Shown in pieces: positions 5,982-16,671 of a stretch of DNA of 16,721 nt (the first letter of the stretch is position 1; every line of letters begins with the position of its first letter). The DNA is from Actinomycetes bacterium (lineage in GTDB: Bacteria; Actinomycetota; Actinomycetes; Actinomycetales; Cellulomonadaceae). The stretch lies in contig JAEWOA010000173.1 in NCBI GenBank assembly GCA_023461115.1, forward strand, positions 1 to 16,721, in the 5' to 3' direction. The notes beneath the pieces are model-generated. The model was not told the DNA's origin, searched no databases, and was given only the letters and a program-made list of their open reading frames with translations. A program made the translations under genes and the position numbers.

Positions 5982-7136
5982 TCAGCCTTGGGGCCGCAGC
6001 GCGATCATCATGGCCTCGACCGCCAACAAGGGTGCGACGTTCCCCTCGAGCCGCGTGCGCGCCTGCCCGATCGCGTCCATGCGGCGCAACGTCTGCTCGG
6101 GCGACGACGACGCCGCGAGGGCCCGCGCCGCCGACTCCTGCTCGACGTTCACGGGCTCCACCCCGGCGCCCAGCTGCACCACGAGCACGTCGCGGTACAG
6201 CGAGAGCAGGTCGACCATCGCGCGGTCCAGCCGGTCGCGCTGCGCGCGCGTGGCGCGCCGCTTCTGCTCGTCCTCGAGTGCTTTGAGCTGCGTGCGGACC
6301 GCGGGCGGCAGGGGGGTGACGCCTTCGGCGCCGAGCGAGCGCAGCAGCGCGGCCTTCTCGGTGGCGTCGCGGTCCTCGGTCGCGGCCTTCGCGTCGGCCT
6401 GCGCGGCTTCGACGAGCTCGGCGGCGGCGATCACGGCATCCCCGACGCCCCGCACCCGTGCGGCGGCGTCGAGCACCGAGGCTCGTCGGGCGCGCGCCTG
6501 CGGGTCCCGGGCAAGTCGTCGGGCGATGCCTACGTGGCTCTGGGCCGCGCGCGCGGCCACCTCGGCCACCGACGGCTCGACGCCGTCCCGCGAGACGAGC
6601 AAGTCCGCCACCGCGTCCACCGGCGGGACGCGCAGGGCCACGGAACGGCACCGCGAGCGGATGGTGACGAGGACGTCCTGCGGGCTCGGCGCGCACATGA
6701 GCCACACCGTGCGGGCGGCGGGCTCCTCGATGGCCTTGAGCAGCGCGTTCCCAGACGTGTCGTTGAGGCGGTCGGCGTCCTCGACCACGATCACGCGCCA
6801 CCGCCCCTGCGACGGTGAGCGCTGCGCGAGCTCGACGAGCGGCCGCGCGGTCTCGGCGCGGATGACGACGCCCTCAGTGGCCACCACGGTCACGTCGGGG
6901 TGCGTGCCGCCGACCACGGTCACGCAGTCGTGGCAGAGGCCGCATCCTGGCCCGCCGGACGAGGCCGGCGCCGTGCACTGCAGCGCCGCCGCGAAGGCCC
7001 GTGCGGCGTTGGACCGCCCCGAGCCGGGTGGCCCCGTCAGCAGCCACGCGTGCGTCATGGCGCCCGGGTCGCTGACCGCGGCGCGGAGCACCGCGACCGC
7101 GGGCTCCTGCCCGACGAGCTCGTCCCACACACTCAT
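5982..7136 (-). CDS. holB: DNA polymerase III clamp-loader subunit delta'
   Basis: 384 aa. It begins MSVWDELVGQEPAV, the usual opening of bacterial delta'/DnaX-like AAA+ proteins. The Walker A region is GPPGSGRS (residues 35-42) with Arg where an ATP-binding subunit has Lys, as is common in delta' subunits that do not hydrolyse ATP. Four Cys (54, 65, 68, 71; CGLCHDC) form the expected zinc module. Then come VVEDADRLNDTSGNALLKAIEEP (Walker B and sensor region) and TIRSRCRSV, the SRC arginine-finger motif that acts on the neighbouring gamma/tau subunit. The C-terminal part is helical and divergent. The ATG overlaps the tmk stop by 4 bp (ATGA), indicating translational coupling. The frame is open further upstream inside tmk, but this overlap and the conserved N-terminus fix the start. 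Confidence 0.93.
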   Translation of the reverse strand: MSVWDELVGQEPAVAVLRAAVSDPGAMTHAWLLTGPPGSGRSNAARAFAAALQCTAPASSGGPGCGLCHDCVTVVGGTHPDVTVVATEGVVIRAETARPLVELAQRSPSQGRWRVIVVEDADRLNDTSGNALLKAIEEPAARTVWLMCAPSPQDVLVTIRSRCRSVALRVPPVDAVADLLVSRDGVEPSVAEVAARAAQSHVGIARRLARDPQARARRASVLDAAARVRGVGDAVIAAAELVEAAQADAKAATEDRDATEKAALLRSLGAEGVTPLPPAVRTQLKALEDEQKRRATRAQRDRLDRAMVDLLSLYRDVLVVQLGAGVEPVNVEQESAARALAASSSPEQTLRRMDAIGQARTRLEGNVAPLLAVEAMMIALRPQG

Positions 7137-7771
7137 GACGCGACCCCCAGGAACCCTGCGACGCGCGCGCGCACGGCGGCCGCGAGCTCCTCGGCCGGAC
7201 GGGTCGCGTCCAGCACGAGCCAGCGCGCGGGCTCGGCGGCGGCCCGCGTCAGGAACGCGTCCCGGGTGCGCCGGTGGAACTCGTCGCCCGCGCTCTCGAG
7301 CCGGTCCGGCGAGCCAGTCAGGCGCCCCATCCCCGCGACCGGGTCCAGGTCCAGCAGCACGGTCACCGCGGGGAGCAGCCCGCCGGTCGCCCACAGTGAG
7401 AGCTGTTCGACCTCGTCGGCGCCCAGGTCGCGGCCGGTCCCCTGGTACGCGACCGACGAGTCCAGGTACCGGTCCGTCACCACGACCGCGCCGCGCGCCA
7501 ACGCGGGCCGCACGAGCGACGCCACGTGGTGCGCGCGGTCGGTCGCGTACAGCAGCGCCTCGGTGCGCGCGTCCACGTGCTCGCCGTGCAGCACGGCGTC
7601 GCGCAGCGTCTGGCCGAGGGTCGTCCCGCCGGGCTCGCGCGTCAGCACGACCTCACGCCCGAGCGCGCGCAGCCATTCGGCCAGCAGGCGCGCCTGCGTG
7701 GACTTACCGGCCCCGTCCCCGCCCTCGAAGGACACGAACAGGCCCGCGGGCACCTCGGCAGCCGAACTCAC
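7133..7771 (-). CDS. tmk: Thymidylate kinase
   Basis: 212 aa, the usual length. It converts dTMP to dTDP with ATP, an essential step of dTTP synthesis. Visible motifs are LFVSFEGGDGAGKSTQ (P-loop, Lys23), LTREPGGTTLG (the DRX/EPGG substrate loop), TEALLYATDRAHH, and VVTDRYLDSSVAYQGTGRDLG with the catalytic and LID residues, followed by VTVLLDLDP. The start is the ATG at 7771, about 20 nt downstream of GTCCCAC-type sequence with no strong ribosome binding site. The next gene, holB, overlaps by 4 bp. In many actinobacteria topA lies directly upstream, but here a 49-bp gap separates tmk from an oxidoreductase gene and topA is 5.1 kb away. Transcription may therefore come from the oxidoreductase promoter or from an internal one. 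Confidence 0.95.
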   Translation of the reverse strand: MSSAAEVPAGLFVSFEGGDGAGKSTQARLLAEWLRALGREVVLTREPGGTTLGQTLRDAVLHGEHVDARTEALLYATDRAHHVASLVRPALARGAVVVTDRYLDSSVAYQGTGRDLGADEVEQLSLWATGGLLPAVTVLLDLDPVAGMGRLTGSPDRLESAGDEFHRRTRDAFLTRAAAEPARWLVLDATRPAEELAAAVRARVAGFLGVAS

Positions 7772-7820
7772 GGCGTCAGGTTAGTGGGACGCACTGACAC
7801 ACTCCGACGAGCGCCTGGAC

Positions 7821-8825
7821 TCACTCCCCCGGGTAGACGAGCCCGATCTGGCGCCGGATCTCGTCGAGCGTGCGCATGACGTCGAGCGTGCCTTGCCACG
7901 ACATGCGCGGGCTCTCCACCTCGCCCGCGGCCACCTGCCGGGCGACCTCGGCGGCCTCGTACTGCAGCCCCTTCACGCCCGGCTGGTCGAACGTCCACAC
8001 GCGCCCGTCCAGGCGGGTCACCTTGAACGACGACTGCCCGTAGAAGCTGCCGGCCACCTCGATGTACCCCTCGGTACCGGAGATCAGGGCCACGGTGGGG
8101 GTCTTGGCCCACAGGGTGGTGTGCAGGGTCGCCTGCGCGTGCCCGGGGTAGACGAGCGACGTCGACACCTGCCCGTCCACGCCGGTCTCGGTCAGCGCGC
8201 CCACCGCATGCACCTCGGACGGCACGCCCAGCAGGTCGATCGCGAACGACACCGGGTACACCCCGAGGTCCAGCAGCGCGCCGCCCGCCAGTGAGGCGTC
8301 GTACAGGCGGGACTTGGGGTCGAAGGGCATGAGCTGGCCGTGGTCCGCGATGATCGAGACGATCTCGCCGATCTCGCCGGCATCGATCACCTGGTGCAGC
8401 GCGGCGACGTGCGGCAGGAACCGCGTCCACATCGCCTCCATGACGAACACGCCGGCCTCGCGCGCGGCGGCGAAGATCTGCTCGGCCTCCTGCGCGTTGC
8501 GCGTGAAGGCCTTCTCGACGAGCACGTGCTTGCCCGCGCGGATGGCCAGCAGCGCGTGCTCCAGGTGCTCGGAGTGCGGCGTGGCGACGTAGATGACGTC
8601 CACCTGCGGGTCCTCGACGAGCCGGTCGTAGCCGACGTGCGTCGTCGGGATGCCGTGCCCGGTGGCGAATCGCTCGGCGCGGTCGCGGTGCCGGGAGCCG
8701 ACGGCGACGAGCTGCGCGCGCGTGTGCTGGTTCACGGCGTCGGCGAAGGCGCCGGCGATGCGCCCAGCGCCGAGGATGCCCCAGCGGATCGGAGGTGCGG
8801 TACGGGGGTCCTCGGTGCGTGCCAT
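7821..8825 (-). CDS. Gfo/Idh/MocA-family NAD(P)-dependent oxidoreductase
   Basis: 334 aa from ATG 8825. The N-terminal Rossmann fold shows RWGILGAGRIAG (GxGxxA dinucleotide site), then DVIYVATPHSEHLEHALLAI and HVLVEKAFT (the EKP-like motif with Ala for Pro). MEAMWTRFLPH and GGALLDLGVYPVSFA follow, which are typical of the dihydrodiol dehydrogenase-like branch of the family. The C-terminal GFO_IDH_MocA domain has GTEGYIEVAG. Members oxidise or reduce sugars, sugar acids, inositols or diols, and the substrate here is not readable. No signal peptide is present, so it is cytosolic. It is co-directional with tmk 49 bp downstream and with the small gene 94 bp upstream. It belongs to the stretch that separates topA from tmk, beside a glycanase gene, which hints weakly at a carbohydrate role. 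Confidence 0.9.
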   Translation of the reverse strand: MARTEDPRTAPPIRWGILGAGRIAGAFADAVNQHTRAQLVAVGSRHRDRAERFATGHGIPTTHVGYDRLVEDPQVDVIYVATPHSEHLEHALLAIRAGKHVLVEKAFTRNAQEAEQIFAAAREAGVFVMEAMWTRFLPHVAALHQVIDAGEIGEIVSIIADHGQLMPFDPKSRLYDASLAGGALLDLGVYPVSFAIDLLGVPSEVHAVGALTETGVDGQVSTSLVYPGHAQATLHTTLWAKTPTVALISGTEGYIEVAGSFYGQSSFKVTRLDGRVWTFDQPGVKGLQYEAAEVARQVAAGEVESPRMSWQGTLDVMRTLDEIRRQIGLVYPGE

Positions 8826-8919
8826 GCCGCCCAACCTATCGGGGCGCTGCCCCCGTGTGCGCCAGGATCCGAACGGGCGGCTGCCGGGACGCTTCTGCCT
8901 CACGCGAGCTGGCGCTCAA

Positions 8920-9207
8920 TCACTCGTCGCCGAACACTCTCAGGTTGATCGTCTCCTGCGTGGCGTCGTCCGCAGGGCGGCCGCGAAGACGGTAGAAGTC
9001 GGGCGAGTTGGTGCGCACGAACAACTCGTACGGACAGCCCTGCGCGTGCTGCTCCGCCCAGTCGACGACCTCGTCGAGATCACCTCCACTAAGCTCCCAG
9101 TCGTCGACGAGCCAGCCGTAGCCCTCTGCCTGGGGCGGCCTCCACAAGCGGACTCGGAACACCGGCGCCTCCTGCACCGTGACCGGTTGGACGAATACCG
9201 CTTCCAA
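8920..9207 (-). CDS. Small conserved-looking protein of unknown function, TTG start
   Basis: 95 aa. I chose TTG 9207 because a full Shine-Dalgarno AAGGAG lies 6 nt upstream (9219-9214). Another TTG at 9261 has none and extends into the GH26 promoter region. The sequence has coding character throughout: VFRVRLWRPPQAEGYGWLVDDWEL, then an acidic helix (GGDLDEVVDWAEQHAQ), and PYELFVRTNSPDFYRLRG. This alternation of strand, helix and strand suggests a compact single-domain cytosolic protein. No catalytic motif, signal peptide or transmembrane segment is seen and I cannot name the family. It is divergent from the GH26 gene and upstream of the Gfo/Idh gene, with which it may share a transcript. Base use is slightly less extreme than in the housekeeping genes. 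Confidence 0.65.
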   Translation of the reverse strand: MEAVFVQPVTVQEAPVFRVRLWRPPQAEGYGWLVDDWELSGGDLDEVVDWAEQHAQGCPYELFVRTNSPDFYRLRGRPADDATQETINLRVFGDE

Positions 9208-9213
9208 CTCGTT

Positions 9214-9219
9214 CTCCTT
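9214..9219 (-). promoter_or_regulatory. Shine-Dalgarno that fixes a TTG start
   Basis: AAGGAG on the minus strand, 6 nt before TTG 9207. It is one of the strongest ribosome binding sites in the window, and it is the reason for preferring TTG over in-frame GTG codons further inside the gene. Confidence 0.6.
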
Positions 9220-9319
9220 CCCGTCCGTTGTCAGGGCGGAAGTGCGCCTGGGGCCGCACAACCGATTCGGGACTTTCTTCGCTAACCATACTAAGTTACG
9301 CTTCCCAGGCGAACCGCCT

Positions 9320-9338
9320 CATCGACGCAACATCGACG
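9320..9338. promoter_or_regulatory. Direct repeat in the GH26 5' leader
   Basis: CATCGACG occurs at 9320-9327 and again at 9331-9338, an 11-bp period that places both copies on the same face of the helix. It lies 17-35 bp before the GH26 ATG, where an operator could sit. No palindrome typical of LacI-type sugar regulators was found, so this may be chance. A GGAG (9345-9348) at good spacing serves the ATG at 9355. The divergent intergenic region (9208-9354) shows no convincing -35/-10 pair. Confidence 0.2.
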
Positions 9339-9354
9339 TTCAACGGAGAACACG

Positions 9355-12300
9355 ATGGCCCTTGACCGCATGCGCCTCCCCCTCGCCTTCGCAGCCGCCG
9401 CCGCGCTCGTCGTCAGCAGCCTAACGACGACGAGCGCCACGGCCGCCGACGCCCTGCCGCTGGCGGACCCCGGCGCCACGCCCGCCACCACCGCGCTGTA
9501 CTCGTTCCTGCGCGGCCAGGGCGCCGGCATCCTCGTCGGGCAACAGCACGCGATCGACGAGAGCATCACGCCCGCCGCCACCGCCCCGGACGGCCAGCCG
9601 GTGAAGTCCGACGTCTTCGCGCTCACGGGCGAGTTCCCCGGCCTGTTCGGGTTCGACACCCTCGCGCTCGAGGGCCGCGAGAAGCCCGGCGTCAGCGGCA
9701 ACACCGGCCAACAGAACGCGGCGCTGCTCGCGGAGCAGTTCGTCCGCGCGGACGCGCTGGGCGGCGTCGTCACGCTGTCGGCGCACATGAAGAACTTCGT
9801 CACGGGCAACGCGTACGACGACACGAGCGGCCGCGTGGTCAGCCACATCCTCCCGGGCGGCGACAAGAACGCGGACTACAGCGCGTACCTCGACCTGGTC
9901 GCCTACGCGGCCCAGCACGCGCAGCGCGCCGACGGCACGCTCGTCCCGGTGATCTTCCGGCCGTTCCACGAGAACACGGGCTCGTGGTTCTGGTGGGGCG
10001 CCGCGCACGCGACCGCCGGCGAGTACAAGGAGATCTTCCGGTACACGGTCGAGTACCTGCGGGACGCCAAGGACGTGCACAACCTGCTCTACGCGTTCTC
10101 GCCCAACGGCGCGTTCGGCGGCGACGAGGCCCGCTACCTCGCGACGTACCCCGGCGATCAGTGGATCGACGTGCTCGGCTACGACTACTACGAGAACTCC
10201 AACGCGGCCGACGACTCGAGCGCCTACGTCGCGGCGGCCGTCCAGGACCTCGCGATGGTGTCCCGCCTGGCGCAGGCGCGCGGCAAGGTCCCCGCGCTCA
10301 CCGAGTTCGGCCGCAACGGCGACCGCACCATCCAGCCGTCCGGCAACAAGTCGCTGCAGTACTTCACGGCGCTGTTCGACGGCATCAAGGCCGACCCCGA
10401 CGCCCGCCGCATCGCCTACGCGCTCACGTGGGCCAACTTCGGCTCGGGCCAGATCTACATCCCGTACCCGGGCCACGAGATGGCCGCGGACTTCCTGGCG
10501 GTGCACGACGACCCGGCCACCGGCTTCTCGTCGGGCACGGGCGCGCGCTTCGACGAGCCCGGCTCCACCGCGGCGCCGCAGCCGTTCCTGCGCCTGGTCT
10601 CCCCCGCCGACGGCGTGCGCGTGACGACGCCGACGACGACCGTGCGCGCCAAGGTCACGGGCACGGTCGCCACCGCCGTCACGCTGCACCCCGCCGGTCT
10701 CGACGAGGTGCCGCTCACGCTCGGAGCCGACGGCTACTGGTCGGCCACGTGGGAGATCGGCGACGAGCACCTCACCAACGCCACGGTCGGGCTGTCCCTG
10801 ACCGCGGCGACGACCGCGGGCGAGCTCACCGCTGACTCCCAGGTGATCCTCGGCTCGCCCGCGGTCCTGCCGCTCGGCACGGTCGACGACTTCGAGGGCT
10901 ACGGGGACGACGCGGCGCTGCGCGCGGTCTACACGGTCAACAACGCGGCGCCCACGGCGATCTCGCTGGCGCCGCGCGGCGCCGGCCACGCGGTCCGGCT
11001 CTCCTACGCGTTCGACGCCTCGGGCACGGGCTACCTGGGCTTCGGCAAGTCGTACGCGCCGCCGCAGAACTGGTCCGGCTTCGGCCGGCTGGAGGCGACC
11101 GCCGACCCCGACGGCTCGGGCCACAAGCTGGTCCTCCAGCTCCAGGCCGGCGGCGTCACGTTCGAGGCGTACCCGCCGCTCACCGGGGACGACGAGTACA
11201 CCGCCGCGATCGACTGGGCGGACTTCCACCCCGCGCCGTGGGACACCGCCAACGCCGGCGCCACGCTCACGCCGCAGCGCCTGTCCCAGGTCAGCCAGTT
11301 CTTCGTCTACCTGAACGACGCGGGCGGCTCGTCGCCGGACACCGGCTCGATCACGCTCGACGAGATCCACGCCGCGGGCACGGGAGACCCCTACGAGCCG
11401 GAGGAGCCCAGCGCCGAGCCGATCCTCGTCGACGACTTCGAGTCGTACGCCGACGAGGCCGCTTTCGACGCCGCGTGGGGCAACCGCGGCAAGACCGACC
11501 TGATCTCGCTGTCCACGGACGCGGGCCAGGGCACCCAGGCACTCTCGTTCGCCTACGACAACGCGAACGGCGGCTGGCAGGACACCGCGCGCTGGCTCGG
11601 CGGCGCGGACTGGTCGGGGCACGACGCGCTCGCGCTGCGGGTCAAGGGCGACGGCTCGGCCAATCAGTTGGCGATCCAGATCGGCGTCTCGGGCGGCCGC
11701 TACTACCTGGCGTCCGTCCCGCTGGGCGACGCCGCGTGGCACGAGGTGACGATCCCGTTCGCCGACTTCGCGCCGTCGTGGCCCGCGGACCTCACGGCCC
11801 CGCTCGACGACGACGCGCTCCGGATCGTCAACGAGCTGGTGCTGGCCTCCAACAGCACGAGCGGCGCGGGCACGTTCGGCGTCGACGACCTCCGGGTGGT
11901 GGGCGGCGACGCCCCCGAGGAGCCGCAGATCCCGGACGGCACACCCGAGGTCCTGGACACCTTCGAGGGCTACGCCGACACCGCGGCGCTGCGCGGCGCC
12001 TGGAACAACATCGCCGACCAGGAGTGGGGCGACGGCTTCCAGTTCGCGCTGGCGCCGGGCAAGGGCTCGTCGAAGTCGAAGGCCGCACAGTTCGTCTACG
12101 ACTTCTCGGCGCAGAGCTACCTGCAGGAGTCGCGCTGGCTCGGCGGGCACAACTGGGCCGGGCTCGACGGCGTGACGGCCTGGGTGGACCCCCGCGCGAC
12201 CGGGCACACGCTCGCGTTCCGCGTCCGGACCCCGTCCGCCACCGGCACGGGCGACGACTGGTACTGGGACCTCACCGTCCCGCTGACGGGCAAGGCCCGC

Positions 12301-12777
12301 GTGGTCCACCTGCCGTTCACGCAGGCCGTCGTCACGTACCCCACGGGCATTCCCTCGACGACGAAGCCCACGCGCGCCCAGTTGGCCAAGGTCAACGAGT
12401 TCATCGTGATGGCGAGCAAGGCGGGCGCGTCGACCACCGGCTCGTTCTACCTCGACGACCTCGCGGTGGGCGCCGCGCCGCCGGAGCCGCCGTCCGAGGT
12501 GGCGCCGTCGTTCGTCGAGAACCCGCAGTCGGTGACGGTCAAGCGCCTCCACGCCGCGACCTTCACGGTCAAGGCCGAGGGCAACCCTGCCCCGACCTAC
12601 GCGTGGCAGTTCCGCCTGCCGGGCATCCCCCTGTGGCTCCCGGTCCCGGCCGCCACCAAGCCGACCCTGACGATCCCGGCCCTCACCCTGCTCTCAGGCA
12701 CCCAGTTCCGGGCCGTGGCGATCAACACCCAAGGCAAGGCCACCAGCACCCCCGCCACCCTCACAGTCCGCAAGTAA
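9355..12777 (+). CDS. Secreted multimodular GH26 glycanase, probable beta-mannanase
   Basis: 1140 aa. A Sec signal peptide (about 1-31, ending ATAA) precedes the GH26 catalytic domain (about 38-400). The domain shows ILVGQQHAID near its start, FRPFHENTGSWFWWG with the acid/base Glu206, and ALTEFGRNG with the nucleophile Glu317, both classical GH26 positions. The most likely activity is endo-1,4-beta-mannanase, acting outside the cell. After it come an Ig-like domain (about 411-499) and three related beta-sandwich modules, each opening with DDFEGY or a close variant (about 509-675, 690-851 and 866-1042). These look like carbohydrate-binding modules of the CBM11/CIA30-like jelly-roll type. A second Ig-like domain closes the protein (about 1051-1140). 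There is no sorting signal or S-layer domain, so the enzyme is probably released. GGAG precedes the ATG at good spacing. The gene converges on topA and is flanked by a palindromic repeat. Other GH26 activities (lichenase, xylanase) remain possible. Confidence 0.9.
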   Translation: MALDRMRLPLAFAAAAALVVSSLTTTSATAADALPLADPGATPATTALYSFLRGQGAGILVGQQHAIDESITPAATAPDGQPVKSDVFALTGEFPGLFGFDTLALEGREKPGVSGNTGQQNAALLAEQFVRADALGGVVTLSAHMKNFVTGNAYDDTSGRVVSHILPGGDKNADYSAYLDLVAYAAQHAQRADGTLVPVIFRPFHENTGSWFWWGAAHATAGEYKEIFRYTVEYLRDAKDVHNLLYAFSPNGAFGGDEARYLATYPGDQWIDVLGYDYYENSNAADDSSAYVAAAVQDLAMVSRLAQARGKVPALTEFGRNGDRTIQPSGNKSLQYFTALFDGIKADPDARRIAYALTWANFGSGQIYIPYPGHEMAADFLAVHDDPATGFSSGTGARFDEPGSTAAPQPFLRLVSPADGVRVTTPTTTVRAKVTGTVATAVTLHPAGLDEVPLTLGADGYWSATWEIGDEHLTNATVGLSLTAATTAGELTADSQVILGSPAVLPLGTVDDFEGYGDDAALRAVYTVNNAAPTAISLAPRGAGHAVRLSYAFDASGTGYLGFGKSYAPPQNWSGFGRLEATADPDGSGHKLVLQLQAGGVTFEAYPPLTGDDEYTAAIDWADFHPAPWDTANAGATLTPQRLSQVSQFFVYLNDAGGSSPDTGSITLDEIHAAGTGDPYEPEEPSAEPILVDDFESYADEAAFDAAWGNRGKTDLISLSTDAGQGTQALSFAYDNANGGWQDTARWLGGADWSGHDALALRVKGDGSANQLAIQIGVSGGRYYLASVPLGDAAWHEVTIPFADFAPSWPADLTAPLDDDALRIVNELVLASNSTSGAGTFGVDDLRVVGGDAPEEPQIPDGTPEVLDTFEGYADTAALRGAWNNIADQEWGDGFQFALAPGKGSSKSKAAQFVYDFSAQSYLQESRWLGGHNWAGLDGVTAWVDPRATGHTLAFRVRTPSATGTGDDWYWDLTVPLTGKARVVHLPFTQAVVTYPTGIPSTTKPTRAQLAKVNEFIVMASKAGASTTGSFYLDDLAVGAAPPEPPSEVAPSFVENPQSVTVKRLHAATFTVKAEGNPAPTYAWQFRLPGIPLWLPVPAATKPTLTIPALTLLSGTQFRAVAINTQGKATSTPATLTVRK

Positions 12778-12808
12778 CCCAACTCCCACCCCACCCCGCC
12801 CCGCCAAA

Positions 12809-12890
12809 CCTCCGCCGAGATGGTGAGAACGCAGCGAACTCGTGAGTCCAACCTCACCAGCTCGAAGCGAACTCACCATCTCGGCGGAGG
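12809..12890. repeat. Palindromic dispersed repeat, copy 1; probable bidirectional terminator
   Basis: The 19-bp arms CCTCCGCCGAGATGGTGAG (12809-12827) and its exact reverse complement (12872-12890) enclose 44 bp. That interior contains a second weaker hairpin, GTGAG/CTCAC around TCCAAC. The repeat lies between the convergent GH26 and topA genes, so the RNA hairpin would form in both transcripts. There is no T-run, only G-rich or C-rich flanks. The same arm and related interior recur at 16672-16721, which shows that it is a repeat family and not a single terminator. Confidence 0.75.
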
Positions 12891-12915
12891 GGCGGGCGGG
12901 GAGGGGGCGGGCGGG

Positions 12916-15636
<2,721 letters not shown>

Positions 15637-15692
15637 ACCGCCTCTTTCTCAGGTGACCCTCGCGTACCGCCCCGCGACTCTACGACCATTCG

Positions 15693-16622
15693 TCAAGCCG
15701 GAAGCACGCGTCTTGCCGCCGCGTGCCGCAGGACCAGGATGATCGCGAACGAGAGCGTCGCTGCCATGAGTATGCCTGCCACGGCGCCGCCGTAGGCCGC
15801 GAGAAGTCCCGCGCGGTCGCCTTGTGCGGGCACATCGGTGAACGTGTTGGACAGCGTGAGCGCGGCGATCGCGCCCGCGACCAGGCCGATCACGACGAGG
15901 CCGCCGGTCACCGCGCCGAGCGCGGCCCGTGCGGGCGGGCGCTCGTCGAGCCGTTCGTCGCGCCGGGCGGCGGGCCACATAACAGTGAGCGCGCACGTCG
16001 CGGCAGTCCAGGCGAGCACGACGAGCACCGCGGCCACCACGTCCGACGGCCGGTGCCACCAGCCCACCAGCGTGGAGACGCCCGTGGCCGTCGTGTAGCC
16101 GGCGCCCAGCACCGCGACCCACGGGCGGGCCCGCGCCGAGACGACGAGCAGCAGAACCACCGAGATCGACATCGCCGCGGTGGTGTGCCCGGACGGGAGC
16201 GAGTTGAGCGGGCTGCCGGTGTCGATGCCGTTGTCCGGACGGCCCAGGAGCTCGAACTTGAGCACCCTCGTCGTGACGTTGGCGCCGATCATGACGACTG
16301 CCGCCTGCACCGCGAGCTCCCAGCGCCGCCGCACGATCGCGATGACGACCGCCGCGAGCAGCACGCCCGCGATCATCCCGACCGACACCACCTGCAGCAC
16401 GCGCTCGGCGATGTCCCACACGTGCGACTGGCCGTACAGCGCGCCCCACAGCACGGCGCGGTCGACCTCCTGCCCGTGCTCGGTCTGCACGAACACGGCC
16501 CACAGCACCCCGACGCCCAGCGCCGCGAGCAGCGCGACGACGGTGGCCGCCAGAGCCACCGCGCCTCGTCGCCACGCGGGATCGTCCCTCAGGCGCACCC
16601 CCTCAACGACCGTCCCATCCAC
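15693..16622 (-). CDS. PAP2-family membrane phosphatase
   Basis: About 309 aa from GTG 16622; the frame stays open to GTG 16661, and GTG codons near 16592 are also possible. Several membrane segments are visible, for example VALAATVVALLAALGVGVLWAVF, VLLAAVVIAIV, VVLLLVVSA, VVAAVLVVLAW, LVVIGLVAGAIAAL and ILMAATLSFAIILVL. The phosphatidic-acid-phosphatase signatures are KFELLGRP (Lys122, Arg128), LPSGHTT (His146) and GWWHRPSD (His190, Asp194), with catalytic residues facing the outer side of the membrane. Substrates in the family include phosphatidate, undecaprenyl pyrophosphate and other lipid phosphates. In the third motif the usual SR is ST, so the Arg six residues before His190 is missing. 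The gene lies upstream of topA in the same direction, and a palindromic repeat lies beyond its 5' end. Confidence 0.85.
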   Translation of the reverse strand: MDGTVVEGVRLRDDPAWRRGAVALAATVVALLAALGVGVLWAVFVQTEHGQEVDRAVLWGALYGQSHVWDIAERVLQVVSVGMIAGVLLAAVVIAIVRRRWELAVQAAVVMIGANVTTRVLKFELLGRPDNGIDTGSPLNSLPSGHTTAAMSISVVLLLVVSARARPWVAVLGAGYTTATGVSTLVGWWHRPSDVVAAVLVVLAWTAATCALTVMWPAARRDERLDERPPARAALGAVTGGLVVIGLVAGAIAALTLSNTFTDVPAQGDRAGLLAAYGGAVAGILMAATLSFAIILVLRHAAARRVLPA

Positions 16623-16671
16623 CGCCCCACCGTACGCACCCCCGCTCCCCTCACCCCCCACCCCTCCCCCA

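Noticed and set aside
4477..7797. Very long plus-strand open frame (over 1100 codons) opposite the hydrolase, holB and tmk
   Set aside because: It is antisense to three genes with clear family motifs. Its translation is low-complexity Arg/Gly/Ala/Ser-rich sequence with no domains, as expected for shadow frames in high-GC DNA.
9421..12552. Minus-strand open frame of over 1000 codons opposite the GH26 gene
   Set aside because: It is antisense to a protein with signal peptide, catalytic motifs and repeated modules. The translation is Arg/Val/Gly-rich without motifs.
12505..12777. Cell-wall anchor or S-layer domain at the GH26 C-terminus
   Set aside because: The end is an Ig-like domain finishing in TLTVRK, with no LPxTG, hydrophobic tail or SLH motif.
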